Part shown: one piece after another, positions 9,084 through 18,077 of the stretch
How positions within the stretch are numbered: position 1 is the first letter of the stretch
Layout of the letters: every line of letters starts with the position of its first letter
Assembly: GCF_025836975.1 (NCBI RefSeq)
Contig: NZ_CP107548.1
Span: 1,798,001-1,862,000 of the forward strand
DNA: 64,000 nucleotides
Direction: 5' to 3'
Source: Pollutimonas sp. M17
Lineage (GTDB): Bacteria > Pseudomonadota > Gammaproteobacteria > Burkholderiales > Burkholderiaceae_B
The notes under the pieces: model-generated
Databases searched by the model: none
Told to the model about the DNA's origin: nothing
Seen by the model: only the letters and a program-made list of their open reading frames with translations
Program-made: the position numbers and the translations under genes

Positions 9084-9683
9084 TTAACCGTGGCCCAATA
9101 ACGTTTTCACGCCCCGGGTCAGCACCTCCACAGACTCCGTATCGGCTGCCAGATAGCGCGCGCGTCCATCGTCGTCGAAGATATACACCCCCCGGCTATG
9201 AGCCACCTCGTAGTTTTCCGGATCGTTCCCCTTGGGCTTCTCGATCTGGTAGGCCACCCGATAGCGCCTTGCCACGTCGGCCACCTGCTTTTCAGTGCCC
9301 GTCAGGCCGATCGCATTGCTGTCGAAGGCCTCCACATAGGCCGCCAGGATATCCGGCGTATCGCGGTGCGGGTCCACGCTGACGAACAGGATGCGTACCT
9401 TGGACGCCTCGTCGCCCAGCTCATGCATCACCTGAGACAGCTGCGCCATGGTCGTGGGGCAGACATCGGGGCAGCTTGCGTAGCCGAAGAACATCAGCAC
9501 CGTCTTGCCCTTGAAGTCGTCCTGCGTCACCGTTTTTCCGCCCGCCGCTTCCAGCGTGAAACGCAGGTCGGGCAGGAAGCCGCGCACATTGTGCAAGGCT
9601 GTATCGGCCTGAACCGCAGCGGAGGCAAACGACAGTACAAAGCAGCAGGCCAGGCCCAGCAGGAAACGGTACAAGTTACGCAT
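9084..9683 (-). CDS. SCO1/SenC-type copper chaperone, thioredoxin fold
   Basis: 199-residue membrane-anchored periplasmic protein of the family that delivers copper to the CuA centre of cytochrome c oxidase or acts as a thiol oxidoreductase. The start at 9683 places a signal-anchor immediately at the N terminus (MRNLYRFLLGLACCFVLSF); a GTG 39 bases upstream would bury it. The copper ligands are all present: Cys71 and Cys75 in CPDVC and His162 in AHSRGVYIFD. Other family marks are FFGYASCPDVCP and FVSVDPHRDTPD. It is the last gene of the minus-strand operon, 45 bases after prlC. No cytochrome oxidase subunit is encoded in the window, so its partner must lie elsewhere. Confidence 0.92.
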   Translation of the reverse strand: MRNLYRFLLGLACCFVLSFASAAVQADTALHNVRGFLPDLRFTLEAAGGKTVTQDDFKGKTVLMFFGYASCPDVCPTTMAQLSQVMHELGDEASKVRILFVSVDPHRDTPDILAAYVEAFDSNAIGLTGTEKQVADVARRYRVAYQIEKPKGNDPENYEVAHSRGVYIFDDDGRARYLAADTESVEVLTRGVKTLLGHG

Positions 9684-9728
9684 GACGGACGAAATCGTTG
9701 GAATGGCAGGCGAAAGCGCCACAGGACA

Positions 9729-11810
9729 TTATAGGTTGCATTCCTCCGCCAGGCCGCTGTGGCGCAGCAGGGCGTCGATGGAAGGGGGCCGGCCGCGGAA
9801 GGCCTGGAAGGATTCGGCGGCGGGGCGCGATCCGCCCACCGCCAGGATTTCCTTCAGGAAACGCTGGCCGGTGGCGGCGTTCAGGGTCTCGCGGGGCTGG
9901 CCGGACGGGGTGGCGCCGGCGGCGCTTTCCTCGAAGGCCGAGTAGGCGTCGGCGGACAGGACCTCGGCCCATTTGTAGCTGTAGTAGCCGGCTCCGTAGC
10001 CTCCCGCGAACAGGTGTGAAAAGTTGTGCGGGAAACGGTGCCAGGCCGGCGGGAAGAGCACGGCCACTTCCTTGCGCACCTGATCCAGCGTGTCCAGCAC
10101 GGCTTGTATGGACAGGCCCTGCGCCTGGTGATGGATGCTCATGTCGAAGAGAGAGAACTCCACCTGCCGCAGCATCTGCATCCCGCTCTGGAAGTTGCGG
10201 GCGGCCAGCAGCTTGTCGTACAGACTGCGCGGCAGCGATTCTTTCGTATCCACGTGGGAAGACAGGGCCCGGACCACGGACCATTCCCAGCAGAAATTCT
10301 CCATGAACTGGGACGGAAGTTCGATGGCGTCCCACTCGACGCTGGCAAAGGCCGAGGCGCCGGGCTCGTCGACCTGGGACAGCAGGGCGTGCAGGGCGTG
10401 CCCGCTTTCGTGGAACAGCGTGATGACGTCGTCGTGGGTCAGCAGCGCTGGCTTGCCGTTCTGCGGCCTGGAGAAATTGCAGGTCAGGTAGACGACGGGG
10501 GTCCGCAGCGTGCCGGCGGTCTTGCGGCGGTTGCGTTCGCTGTCCACCCAGGCGCCGCTTTGCTTGCCCTGGCGCGCATACAGGTCGATATACAGGGTGC
10601 CCAGGACCTGGCCGTCGGATACGGCCTCCAGCGCCTGCGCATCGGCATGCCAGGTCGGCGTATCGCAGGGGCGCAACACGACGCCGAACAGTTTTTCGAC
10701 GACCTGGAACAAGCCCTTCAGCACTTGGGGCTCGGTGAAGTACTGCTTGATTTCCTCTTCGGAGTAGGCGTAGCGTTCTTCGCGCAGGCGCTCGGATGCG
10801 AAGGCGACATCCCAGGGCTCCAGCTTGTCCAGATTCAGCTTCTCGCGGGCGAAATCCTGCAGTTGGGCAAGATCGCGGGTCGCATAGGGCTTGGCTTTCG
10901 AAGCCAGGTCGCGCAGGAAATCGAGCACCTGGGCGGCACTGTCGGCCATGCGGGTTTCCAGTCGCAGCTGGGCAAAGCTGGTGTAGCCCAGCAGCACGGC
11001 TTCTTCGGCGCGCAATGCCAGCAGCTGTTCGATCAGGCCCGAATTGTCCAGCGCCGGGTCGCCCTGTTCCGACGCAATGGTCGAATAGGCCTTATACATT
11101 TCCTGGCGCAGCGAACGGTCTTCCGCGTACTGCATGACGGGAAGGTAGCAGGGCATCTTCAGCACCAGCTTCCAGCCGTCCAGCCCCGTTTCCTGCGCCG
11201 CCGATCTTGCCGCGTCCACCACATCGTCCGGCAGGCCGGCCAGGCGCGATGCATCGGTGATGTGCAGGCTCCAGCGGTCGACGGAGTCCAGCACGTTTTC
11301 GGAGAATTTCTGCGAGGCCTGCGCCTGCTGGTCGGAGATCCGGGCATAGCGGTCGCGTTGCTCGCCCTGCAGTTCGACGCCGCTCAAGCGGAAGTCGCGC
11401 AGCGCCAGCTCGATGACGCGCCGGCGCACGGGTGCAAGCTGCGTGAAGCCGCCGGAGGCGGCCAGGCGCTTGTACTGTGCATACAGGCCCTCGTGCAGGC
11501 CGACCCAGGTGGAGAACTCGGTGACCAGAGGCAGGCACTGGTTGTAGGCGGCGCGCAGTTCGGGGGTGTTGACCACGGCATTCAGGTGCCCCGCCACCGA
11601 CCAGGCGCGCCAGAGCTTCTCGGATGCGTCTTCCAGCGGCTCCACGATGGCTTCCCAGGTGGCGGGCAGCGACGGATCGGCGCCGCGCTCCACGGCTGCC
11701 CGGGTTTCGTCGATCAAGGCGGCGATCGCCGGTTCGATGTGTTCGGGCGTGACCCGGGAATAATCGATAAGGGACGAGATGGGGGACAGCAGGGGATTCT
11801 TCTGGGACAT
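9729..11810 (-). CDS. prlC: Oligopeptidase A (M3 zinc metallopeptidase)
   Basis: 693-residue cytoplasmic zinc peptidase of the thimet oligopeptidase family, which degrades short peptides including cleaved signal peptides. The zinc site HESGH (His467, Glu468, His471) in LFHESGHALHALLSQV and the downstream glutamate motif ELPSQFMENFCWEW are intact, and the C-terminal F-A-G-G-Y-G-A-G-Y-Y-S-Y-K-W stretch that lines the substrate cleft is also present. Length matches OpdA (about 680). It begins eight bases after the folD stop, in the same operon. The long plus-strand frame on the opposite strand is a composition artefact. Confidence 0.96.
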   Translation of the reverse strand: MSQKNPLLSPISSLIDYSRVTPEHIEPAIAALIDETRAAVERGADPSLPATWEAIVEPLEDASEKLWRAWSVAGHLNAVVNTPELRAAYNQCLPLVTEFSTWVGLHEGLYAQYKRLAASGGFTQLAPVRRRVIELALRDFRLSGVELQGEQRDRYARISDQQAQASQKFSENVLDSVDRWSLHITDASRLAGLPDDVVDAARSAAQETGLDGWKLVLKMPCYLPVMQYAEDRSLRQEMYKAYSTIASEQGDPALDNSGLIEQLLALRAEEAVLLGYTSFAQLRLETRMADSAAQVLDFLRDLASKAKPYATRDLAQLQDFAREKLNLDKLEPWDVAFASERLREERYAYSEEEIKQYFTEPQVLKGLFQVVEKLFGVVLRPCDTPTWHADAQALEAVSDGQVLGTLYIDLYARQGKQSGAWVDSERNRRKTAGTLRTPVVYLTCNFSRPQNGKPALLTHDDVITLFHESGHALHALLSQVDEPGASAFASVEWDAIELPSQFMENFCWEWSVVRALSSHVDTKESLPRSLYDKLLAARNFQSGMQMLRQVEFSLFDMSIHHQAQGLSIQAVLDTLDQVRKEVAVLFPPAWHRFPHNFSHLFAGGYGAGYYSYKWAEVLSADAYSAFEESAAGATPSGQPRETLNAATGQRFLKEILAVGGSRPAAESFQAFRGRPPSIDALLRHSGLAEECNL

Positions 11811-11818
11811 TGCTACGC

Positions 11819-12718
11819 TTATTGAGTTACGGGGGCTTGCACGGCGCTGCGTTCGGCCGGGCCGCGTTCGGCCGGGCCGCGTTCGGCGGCTTCCAGGGTA
11901 TTGACCAGCAGCATGGCGATGGTCATGGGACCGACGCCGCCGGGTACCGGAGTGATGGCGCCCGCCACCTTGCTGGCCGATTCGAAATCGACGTCGCCCA
12001 CCAGCTTGCCTTGTTCATTGCGGTTGATGCCGACGTCGATGACGACCGCACCGGGCTTGATCATGTCGCCGGTCACCATGCCGGGCTTGCCGGTGGCCAC
12101 CACCAGCACGTCGGCGCGCCGCGTCTGGGCGCCCAGGTCGCGGGTCTTGGAGTTGCACAGGGTTACCGTGGCGCCGGCCGCCAGCATGAGCATGGCCATG
12201 GGCTTGCCCACGATGTTGCTGGCGCCGACCACGACGGCCTCGGCACCCCACAGGGAAACGTTTTCGGATTCCAGCATCTTCATGATGCCGTAGGGCGTGC
12301 AGGGTCGGAACAGCGGCTGGCCGGTCATGAGCAGGCCGGCGTTGCTGATGTGGAAGCCGTCCACGTCCTTGTCGGCCGCGATGGCTTCGATAACCTTGCT
12401 GGAATTCATGTGCTTGGGCAGCGGCAGCTGCACCAATATGCCATGCACCGTGTCATCGCGATTGAGTTCGCGCACGACGTCCAGCAGTTGCGCTTCGCTG
12501 ATGCCGGCGTCCAGGCGCATGACGCGCGAGTGCAGACCGGCCTTTTCGCAGGCGGCCGCCTTGTTGCGCACATAGACTTGCGAAGCGGGGTCTTCGCCGA
12601 CGAGCACCACGGCCAGGCCAGGGGTGATTCCGCGCGCCTTGAGCTCTTCCACGCGCTGGCTGACTTGCGCCTTTACCTGATCGGACAGCGCCTTGCCGTC
12701 GATGATGCGTGCCGTCAT
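11819..12718 (-). CDS. folD: Bifunctional methylenetetrahydrofolate dehydrogenase/cyclohydrolase
   Basis: 299-residue cytoplasmic enzyme that interconverts 5,10-methylene-THF and 10-formyl-THF in one-carbon metabolism. Family marks are [14 protein letters not shown] (catalytic lysine region), [31 protein letters not shown], the NADP-binding [14 protein letters not shown] and the end motif [16 protein letters not shown]. The enzyme is about 13 residues longer than usual because of a C-terminal tail built from a 15-base tandem repeat that encodes R-G-P-A-E. Its ATG overlaps the stop of the response regulator gene (ATGA), an unusual operon partner for folD. Confidence 0.96.
   Translation of the reverse strand: MTARIIDGKALSDQVKAQVSQRVEELKARGITPGLAVVLVGEDPASQVYVRNKAAACEKAGLHSRVMRLDAGISEAQLLDVVRELNRDDTVHGILVQLPLPKHMNSSKVIEAIAADKDVDGFHISNAGLLMTGQPLFRPCTPYGIMKMLESENVSLWGAEAVVVGASNIVGKPMAMLMLAAGATVTLCNSKTRDLGAQTRRADVLVVATGKPGMVTGDMIKPGAVVIDVGINRNEQGKLVGDVDFESASKVAGAITPVPGGVGPMTIAMLLVNTLEAAERGPAERGPAERSAVQAPVTQ
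11849..11889. repeat. 15-bp tandem repeat inside the 3' end of folD
   Basis: Two exact copies of gcgttcggccgggcc (11849-11863 and 11864-11878) followed by a partial third copy. It stays in frame and encodes the repeated Arg-Gly-Pro-Ala-Glu at the C terminus of FolD, just after the conserved end of the domain. Confidence 0.8.
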
Positions 12719-13338
12719 GCGACACCTTCTTTGGTCAGCGCGATCTTCATCAAGTCGGCCACCGTGGTGACTTCGAGCTTCTCCATGATGTTGGCGCGAT
12801 GGGCCTCGACCGTCTTGATGCTGATGTTCAGGTCGCCCGCGATCTGCTTGTTCAGGCGGCCGGCCACGATGCGCTCCAGCACCTGCTGTTCGCGCGAGGT
12901 CAGGCGGCTCAGGACGGCTTGGTGGTTTCTTTGGGCCTGGGCCTGGCTTACGCGCTCGCCGGCCTGTTCCAGCATGCGCGCGACGATGGTGCGCAAATCG
13001 GTTTCATTGAACGGCTTCTCCAGGAAATCCACGGCGCCTTTCTTCATGGTCGATACGGCCATGGGGACGTCGCCGTGCCCGGTGATGAAGACGATGGGCA
13101 AGGGCGCTTGGCGCGCGATGAGCTCTTCCTGGAGCTCCAGGCCGCTCATGCCGGGCATGCGCACGTCGGCGATCAGCACGCCGACCTGATCGGGCTCGTA
13201 GGCATTCAGGAACTCTTCCGCACCGCTGAAGCCGCGTACCCGGTAGCCGTTGGCTTCGAGCAGCCAGCGCAGGGAATCACGTACGGCTTCGTCGTCATCG
13301 ACGATAAAAATGGTGTTCGGTGCTTGAGGTGTAGTCAT
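12715..13338 (-). CDS. Two-component response regulator, FixJ/NarL type
   Basis: 207-residue transcriptional regulator. The N-terminal receiver domain (about 1-125) has the acidic pocket DDD at 14-16, the phospho-acceptor Asp58 in LIADVRMPG and the conserved Lys in EKPF. The C-terminal LuxR-type helix-turn-helix (about 140-205) reads [20 protein letters not shown] and [17 protein letters not shown], as in FixJ/TodT/StyR proteins. The start at 13338 gives [19 protein letters not shown] and an ATGA overlap with the kinase stop; a longer frame would run back into the kinase gene. Transcribed divergently from the pyruvate dehydrogenase operon, which is therefore a natural candidate target, though this is inference. 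Confidence 0.93.
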   Translation of the reverse strand: MTTPQAPNTIFIVDDDEAVRDSLRWLLEANGYRVRGFSGAEEFLNAYEPDQVGVLIADVRMPGMSGLELQEELIARQAPLPIVFITGHGDVPMAVSTMKKGAVDFLEKPFNETDLRTIVARMLEQAGERVSQAQAQRNHQAVLSRLTSREQQVLERIVAGRLNKQIAGDLNISIKTVEAHRANIMEKLEVTTVADLMKIALTKEGVA

Positions 13339-15092
13339 GCATGCAACTCCTGGGTGTCTTCGGTGGTGCTCGGGGCTTGTGGCCCGGCACAAGGCAGGGT
13401 GAAACGGAATATGGTGCCCCCGTCGGGGTTGGGGTCGGCCCAGAGCCGGCCATGATGCGATTCGATAATAGTACGGCAGATGTTCAGCCCCATGCCCAGG
13501 CCTTCCGATTTTGTACTATAAAACGGCTCGAACAGGCGCTCGGGATCTTTCAGTCCGTGGCCGCGGTCGATGACCGCGATCTCGATCAGGGGAGTCTGAT
13601 CGGTGATGGTCAGATGCAGGGTCCGGTACTCGCTTTTCTCCATGGCCTCTATGCCGTTTTTAAGCAGGTTCAATAATACCTGCTCGATAAGGATGGGGTC
13701 GGCCAGGACGTCGGGCAGGGGATCGGGCAAGTGCAGTTCGATATCGATCTGGCGCTTGTGGGCATCGATTTCCGCGAAGCCCACGGCATTGTCGATGATG
13801 CGCATGAGGGGAACGCACTGGCGGCGGGGCTCGCTGCGTTTGACGAATTCGCGTATGCGGCTGATGATCTTGCCCGCGCGCTCGGCCTGGCCGGCGGCTT
13901 TCTCCAGGGCTTCCAGCAGGCGTTCCGGATTGGGGTTGCCCGACTTGAGCATGGCCACCGCGCCCATGCTGTAGTTGCTGATGGCGGTCAGCGGCTGGTT
14001 CAGCTCGTGCGCCAGCGACGAGGCCATTTCGCCCATGGTGGTCAGGCGGCTGGTGAGCTGGATTTTTTCCTGCTGCACCCGCGAGTCCTCTTCGTGCGTG
14101 CGCCGCTCGGTGATGTCGCGGGCGACCTGCAGCCGAACGCGCCGGCCGTCGGTCCAGGCCAGGATGCGATGGTGCACTTCGAACCAGCGTTGGGCCGAGT
14201 CGGAAAAGATCTCGACGGTCTCATCGGTGAAGCGGCCCAGCCGGCCGCCCAGCAATTCGCCGTGGCCATTGGACTGGGCGCCGAAGAAGCGGCGGTAGGT
14301 GCGATTGGCAAACAGAAGCTCCAGTCCGTCCGAGGTGTCGGCCACCACCGAGATGGCGTCGTCCAGGCCTTCCAGCACGGTCATGAAGCGCTCATGGGCG
14401 GCGGTCAAGGCCTCGCGTATGCGCTTGGGCTCGGTGATGTCGGTCATGGACGTCATCCAGCCTATCTGTTCGCCGTTGGGGTCGCGCAGCGGCGACACGT
14501 ACATGCGCGCGGTGAAGCGCGAGCCGTCGCGGCGCTGCGCCTCGACCTCCAGGCCGCTGCTGGGCGTGCGGCCCGACAGCAGGATGTCCAGGGTTTCCTG
14601 ATGCTGGGCATGGCGGCCCGGCAGCCAGTAGGGGAAGGGCGTGGTGCGGCCGATCAGGTCAGCTTCGTTCCAGCCTATCATGCGGCAGAATGCGGGGTTT
14701 ACATAGGCGATGCGTCCGTGCATGTCGAAAACGCGCATGCCGGTGGACATGGAGTTTTCCATGGCGCGGCGAAAGCCCGTTTCGGCGATCAGCGCCGCCT
14801 CGGCGCGGGTGCGGAAGCGGGTATAGCGCCACAGCGCCAGCAGGCTGAGCACGATCACGCAGGACAGCGCCGCCACCACCATGATCAGGCGCTGCTGCCG
14901 GGTTTCCTGGTCGATGGTCACGAACATGACGCTGTCGTTATGCAGCTGCTGCAGCCAGATGAAGGCGCCCATGACGCACAGATACAGGACCAGGACGATG
15001 ACCGGCGTCAACCAATAGAAACCGCGGCGGGTGTGATTGGCCTGGTCGTAGAACGTGGTCGGGATCAGGGATTTTTTTGAATGGCTCGCCAT
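13335..15092 (-). CDS. PAS-containing sensor histidine kinase (FixL/DctS-like)
   Basis: 585-residue membrane sensor. Two hydrophobic segments near residues 26-46 and 70-86 (YWLTPVIVLVLYLCVMGAF and LIMVVAALSCVIVLSLLAL) enclose only a short periplasmic loop, so sensing may be cytoplasmic or intramembrane. Two PAS-like regions follow, about 105-230 (MRVFDMHGRIAYVNPAFCRM, GWMTSMTDITE) and 235-335 (DDAISVVADTSDGLELLFAN). The kinase core has the H-box SLAHELNQPLTAISNY, an N-box around LLNLLKNGIEAM, and the G-boxes VIDRGHGL and GLGMGLNICRTI. The SLAHELNQPL form is typical of kinases paired with FixJ-type regulators. First gene of the minus-strand operon, divergent from aceE. Confidence 0.92.
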   Translation of the reverse strand: MASHSKKSLIPTTFYDQANHTRRGFYWLTPVIVLVLYLCVMGAFIWLQQLHNDSVMFVTIDQETRQQRLIMVVAALSCVIVLSLLALWRYTRFRTRAEAALIAETGFRRAMENSMSTGMRVFDMHGRIAYVNPAFCRMIGWNEADLIGRTTPFPYWLPGRHAQHQETLDILLSGRTPSSGLEVEAQRRDGSRFTARMYVSPLRDPNGEQIGWMTSMTDITEPKRIREALTAAHERFMTVLEGLDDAISVVADTSDGLELLFANRTYRRFFGAQSNGHGELLGGRLGRFTDETVEIFSDSAQRWFEVHHRILAWTDGRRVRLQVARDITERRTHEEDSRVQQEKIQLTSRLTTMGEMASSLAHELNQPLTAISNYSMGAVAMLKSGNPNPERLLEALEKAAGQAERAGKIISRIREFVKRSEPRRQCVPLMRIIDNAVGFAEIDAHKRQIDIELHLPDPLPDVLADPILIEQVLLNLLKNGIEAMEKSEYRTLHLTITDQTPLIEIAVIDRGHGLKDPERLFEPFYSTKSEGLGMGLNICRTIIESHHGRLWADPNPDGGTIFRFTLPCAGPQAPSTTEDTQELHA

Positions 15093-15195
15093 GTCTCTGT
15101 CGTTAGCGCATACCTATGCATCACGCATTTTAGACCGTAACAGCCCGGTATATTTTTCACATTGCGAAAACTCATATCATAAAATGAAATTTTGC

Positions 15196-15224
15196 TTGAA
15201 CATACTCCGGGTCTTTCCTAGAAT
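15196..15224 (+). promoter_or_regulatory. Candidate sigma-70 promoter of aceE-aceF-lpdA
   Basis: TTGAAC (15196-15201), a 17-base spacer and TAGAAT (15219-15224) form a good vegetative promoter in the 258-base gap between the sensor kinase and aceE. It would leave a 5' leader of roughly 120 bases before the aceE ATG. That leader contains two direct copies of ccggtatc (15276-15283 and 15312-15319) that might be regulator contacts. Confidence 0.5.
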
Positions 15225-15350
15225 TGAAAGGCTCGCCTGGCGCCACCCTTATAACAAAGCTGCGTCCGCATCGATCCGGTATCGGGTATAACGTGACTAT
15301 AGGGTAGCTTGCCGGTATCCGGATTTCACTTTCATAACAGGAGACAGTAA

Positions 15351-18062
15351 ATGTCCTCTCTTGAACAAGTCAGCACAACGGCAAACGCCATGGACGATGA
15401 AGCCCTCGAGACGCAGGAATGGCTGGAGGCGCTCGAGGCCGTGCTCGATCGCGAAGGTCCCGAACGCGCCCACTTCCTGCTGGAACGCCTGATCGACCTT
15501 GCGCGCCGTTCAGGAGCGCACATTCCGTTTTCCCCGAATACCGCCTACGTCAACACCATTCCGCCGGGGCTGGAGCCGCCGCATCCGGGCAACATCATCC
15601 TGGAAGAGCGCATCCGCTCCTATGTTCGCTGGAACGCCATGGCCATGGTCGTCAAGGCCAACAGCCATAACCCGCCCGATGGCGGCGACCTGGGCGGCCA
15701 CATCGCCTCGTTCGCCTCGCTGGCCACCATGATAGGCTGCGGCCAGAACCACTTCTGGCACGCCGAAAGCGAAGGCCATGGCGGCGACCTGGTGTACTTC
15801 CAGGGCCATTCCTCGCCCGGCATCTATGGCCGCGCCTACCTGGAAGGCCGTCTGACCGAAGACCAGCTGGATAATTTCCGCCAGGAAGTCGACGGCCATG
15901 GCCTGCCTTCCTATCCCCATCCCAAACTCATGCCGGATTTCTGGCAGTTCCCCACCGTGTCCATGGGCCTGGGGCCCCTGATGGCCATCTATCAGGCCCG
16001 CTTCCTCAAGTACCTGCATGCGCGCGGCATCGCCGACACCAGCAATCGCAAGGTCTGGGTATTCTGCGGCGACGGCGAGATGGACGAACCCGAATCCCTG
16101 GGCGCCATCAGCCTGGCTTCGCGCGAAAAGCTCGACAACCTGATCTTCGTCATCAACTGCAACCTCCAGCGCCTTGACGGCCCGGTGCGCGGCAACGGCA
16201 AGATCATCCAGGAACTCGAAGGCGATTTCCGGGGCAGCGGCTGGAACGTCATCAAGCTCATCTGGGGCGGCTACTGGGATCCCCTCCTGGCGCGCGACAA
16301 GGAAGGCATCTTGCGCCGCGTCATGGAAGAGTCCGTCGACGGCGAATACCAGGCCTACAAGGCGCACGACGGCAAGTTCGTGCGCGAGAATTTCTTCGGC
16401 AAGCATCCCAAGCTGCTCGAAATGGTCAGCCGCATGAGCGACGACGACGTCTGGCGCCTGAACCGGGGCGGCCACGATCCCTATAAGGTGTATGCGGCCT
16501 TCAAATCGGCATCCGACCACAAGGGCCAGCCTACCGTCATCCTGGCCAAGACCATCAAGGGCTACGGCATGGGCCATGTCGGCCAGGCCAAGAACCCGAC
16601 CCACCAGCAGAAGAAACTGGACATGGATTCGGTGCGCGAATTCCGCGACCGCTTCAATATTCCGGTTCCCGACGACAAGATCGAGCAGCTTCCCTACTTC
16701 AAGCCGTCCGAAGATTCGCCCGAAATGAAGTACCTGCACGAACGCCGCAAGGCGCTGGGGGGCTATCTGCCGCGCCGCCGCGAAAAGGCGGACGAGCAAC
16801 TGCACGCCCCGGCCCTGGAGGCCTTCAAGGCCGTGCTGGAACCCACCGCCGAAGGCCGCGAGATCTCCACGACGCAGGCTTTCGTGCGCATCCTCAATCA
16901 GATCCTGCGCGACAAGGAACTCAGTCCGCGCGTCGTGCCCATCCTGGCCGACGAATCGCGCACCTTCGGCATGGAGGGCCTGTTCCGCCAGATCGGCATC
17001 TATGCGCCGGAAGGGCAGAAGTACACCCCGGTCGACAAGGACCAGGTCATGTACTACCGCGAGACCCAGAACGGCCAGTTGCTGCAGGAAGGCATCAACG
17101 AAGCGGGCGCCTTCAGCTCATGGATGGCGGCGGCAACGTCGTATTCCACGAACAACCGCATCATGATTCCGTTCTTCATCTACTACTCGATGTTCGGCTT
17201 CCAGCGCATCGGCGATCTGGCCTGGGCGGCGGGCGACATGCAGGCGCGCGGCTTCCTGCTGGGCGGCACGGCGGGGCGCACGACCCTGAACGGCGAAGGC
17301 CTGCAGCATGAAGACGGCCATAGCCACATCATGTCCGCGCTGATCCCGAACTGCGTGTCCTACGACCCCACCTTCGGGCACGAACTGGCCGTCATCATCC
17401 AGGACGGTCTGCGGCGCATGGTCGAGAACCAGGAGAACGTGTACTACTACATCACGGTCATGAACGAGAACTACGCGCAGCCCGGCCTGAAGAAGGGCGA
17501 CGAGGAAGGGATCATACGCGGGATGTACAAGTTCAAGTCCGTGGGCGACGCCAAGAAGCCGCGCGTCCAGCTCATGGGCTCGGGCACCATCCTGCGCGAA
17601 GTCCTGGCGGCGCAGGAAATGCTGGAAAGCGACTGGGGCGTGGGCTCCGACGTCTGGAGCGTGACCAGCTTCACCGAGCTGCGCCGCGACGGCCTGGATT
17701 GCGAACGCCACAGCCTGCTGAATCCCGAGGACAAGAAGGCGCCCGTGCCCTACGTCACGAAGCAGCTGGAAGGCACCTCGGGCCCCATCGTCGTCTCGAC
17801 CGACTACGTCAAGGCCTACGGCGATCAGATCCGCCCCTTCGTGCCCAAGGGCCGCAACTTCAAGGTGCTGGGCACCGACGGCTTCGGCCGCTCCGATTTC
17901 CGCTCCAAGCTGCGCGAGCACTTCGAGGTCGATCGGCGCTTCGTGGTGCTGGCCGCCTTGCGCAGCCTGGCCGACGAAGGGCAGCTGCCGCTGGCCAAGG
18001 TGTCCGAAGCCATCAAGAAATACGGCATCAATACCAATAAAGCCAACCCGCATCACGCGTAA
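15351..18062 (+). CDS. aceE: Pyruvate dehydrogenase E1 component, homodimeric type
   Basis: 903-residue thiamine diphosphate enzyme that decarboxylates pyruvate and acetylates the lipoyl groups of E2, feeding acetyl-CoA into the TCA cycle. Length and sequence match the homodimeric AceE of proteobacteria. The thiamine-binding motif starts at FCGDGEMDEPES and continues to NLIFVINCNLQRLDGPVRG; other marks are INTIPPGLEPPHPGN-like PNTAYVNTIPPG near the start, LILAKTIKGYGMG-like VILAKTIKGYGMGHVGQ, and the C-terminal VLGTDGFGRSDFR. The start follows a clear ribosome binding site (caggagacagta). It leads the operon with aceF 15 bases downstream, and the two-component system is divergent. Confidence 0.98.
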   Translation: MSSLEQVSTTANAMDDEALETQEWLEALEAVLDREGPERAHFLLERLIDLARRSGAHIPFSPNTAYVNTIPPGLEPPHPGNIILEERIRSYVRWNAMAMVVKANSHNPPDGGDLGGHIASFASLATMIGCGQNHFWHAESEGHGGDLVYFQGHSSPGIYGRAYLEGRLTEDQLDNFRQEVDGHGLPSYPHPKLMPDFWQFPTVSMGLGPLMAIYQARFLKYLHARGIADTSNRKVWVFCGDGEMDEPESLGAISLASREKLDNLIFVINCNLQRLDGPVRGNGKIIQELEGDFRGSGWNVIKLIWGGYWDPLLARDKEGILRRVMEESVDGEYQAYKAHDGKFVRENFFGKHPKLLEMVSRMSDDDVWRLNRGGHDPYKVYAAFKSASDHKGQPTVILAKTIKGYGMGHVGQAKNPTHQQKKLDMDSVREFRDRFNIPVPDDKIEQLPYFKPSEDSPEMKYLHERRKALGGYLPRRREKADEQLHAPALEAFKAVLEPTAEGREISTTQAFVRILNQILRDKELSPRVVPILADESRTFGMEGLFRQIGIYAPEGQKYTPVDKDQVMYYRETQNGQLLQEGINEAGAFSSWMAAATSYSTNNRIMIPFFIYYSMFGFQRIGDLAWAAGDMQARGFLLGGTAGRTTLNGEGLQHEDGHSHIMSALIPNCVSYDPTFGHELAVIIQDGLRRMVENQENVYYYITVMNENYAQPGLKKGDEEGIIRGMYKFKSVGDAKKPRVQLMGSGTILREVLAAQEMLESDWGVGSDVWSVTSFTELRRDGLDCERHSLLNPEDKKAPVPYVTKQLEGTSGPIVVSTDYVKAYGDQIRPFVPKGRNFKVLGTDGFGRSDFRSKLREHFEVDRRFVVLAALRSLADEGQLPLAKVSEAIKKYGINTNKANPHHA

Positions 18063-18077
18063 ACAGGGGACAAGCAC

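Noticed and set aside
10026-11825. 599-residue plus-strand frame opposite prlC
   Set aside because: Antisense shadow with no domain; prlC on the other strand has an intact zinc site.
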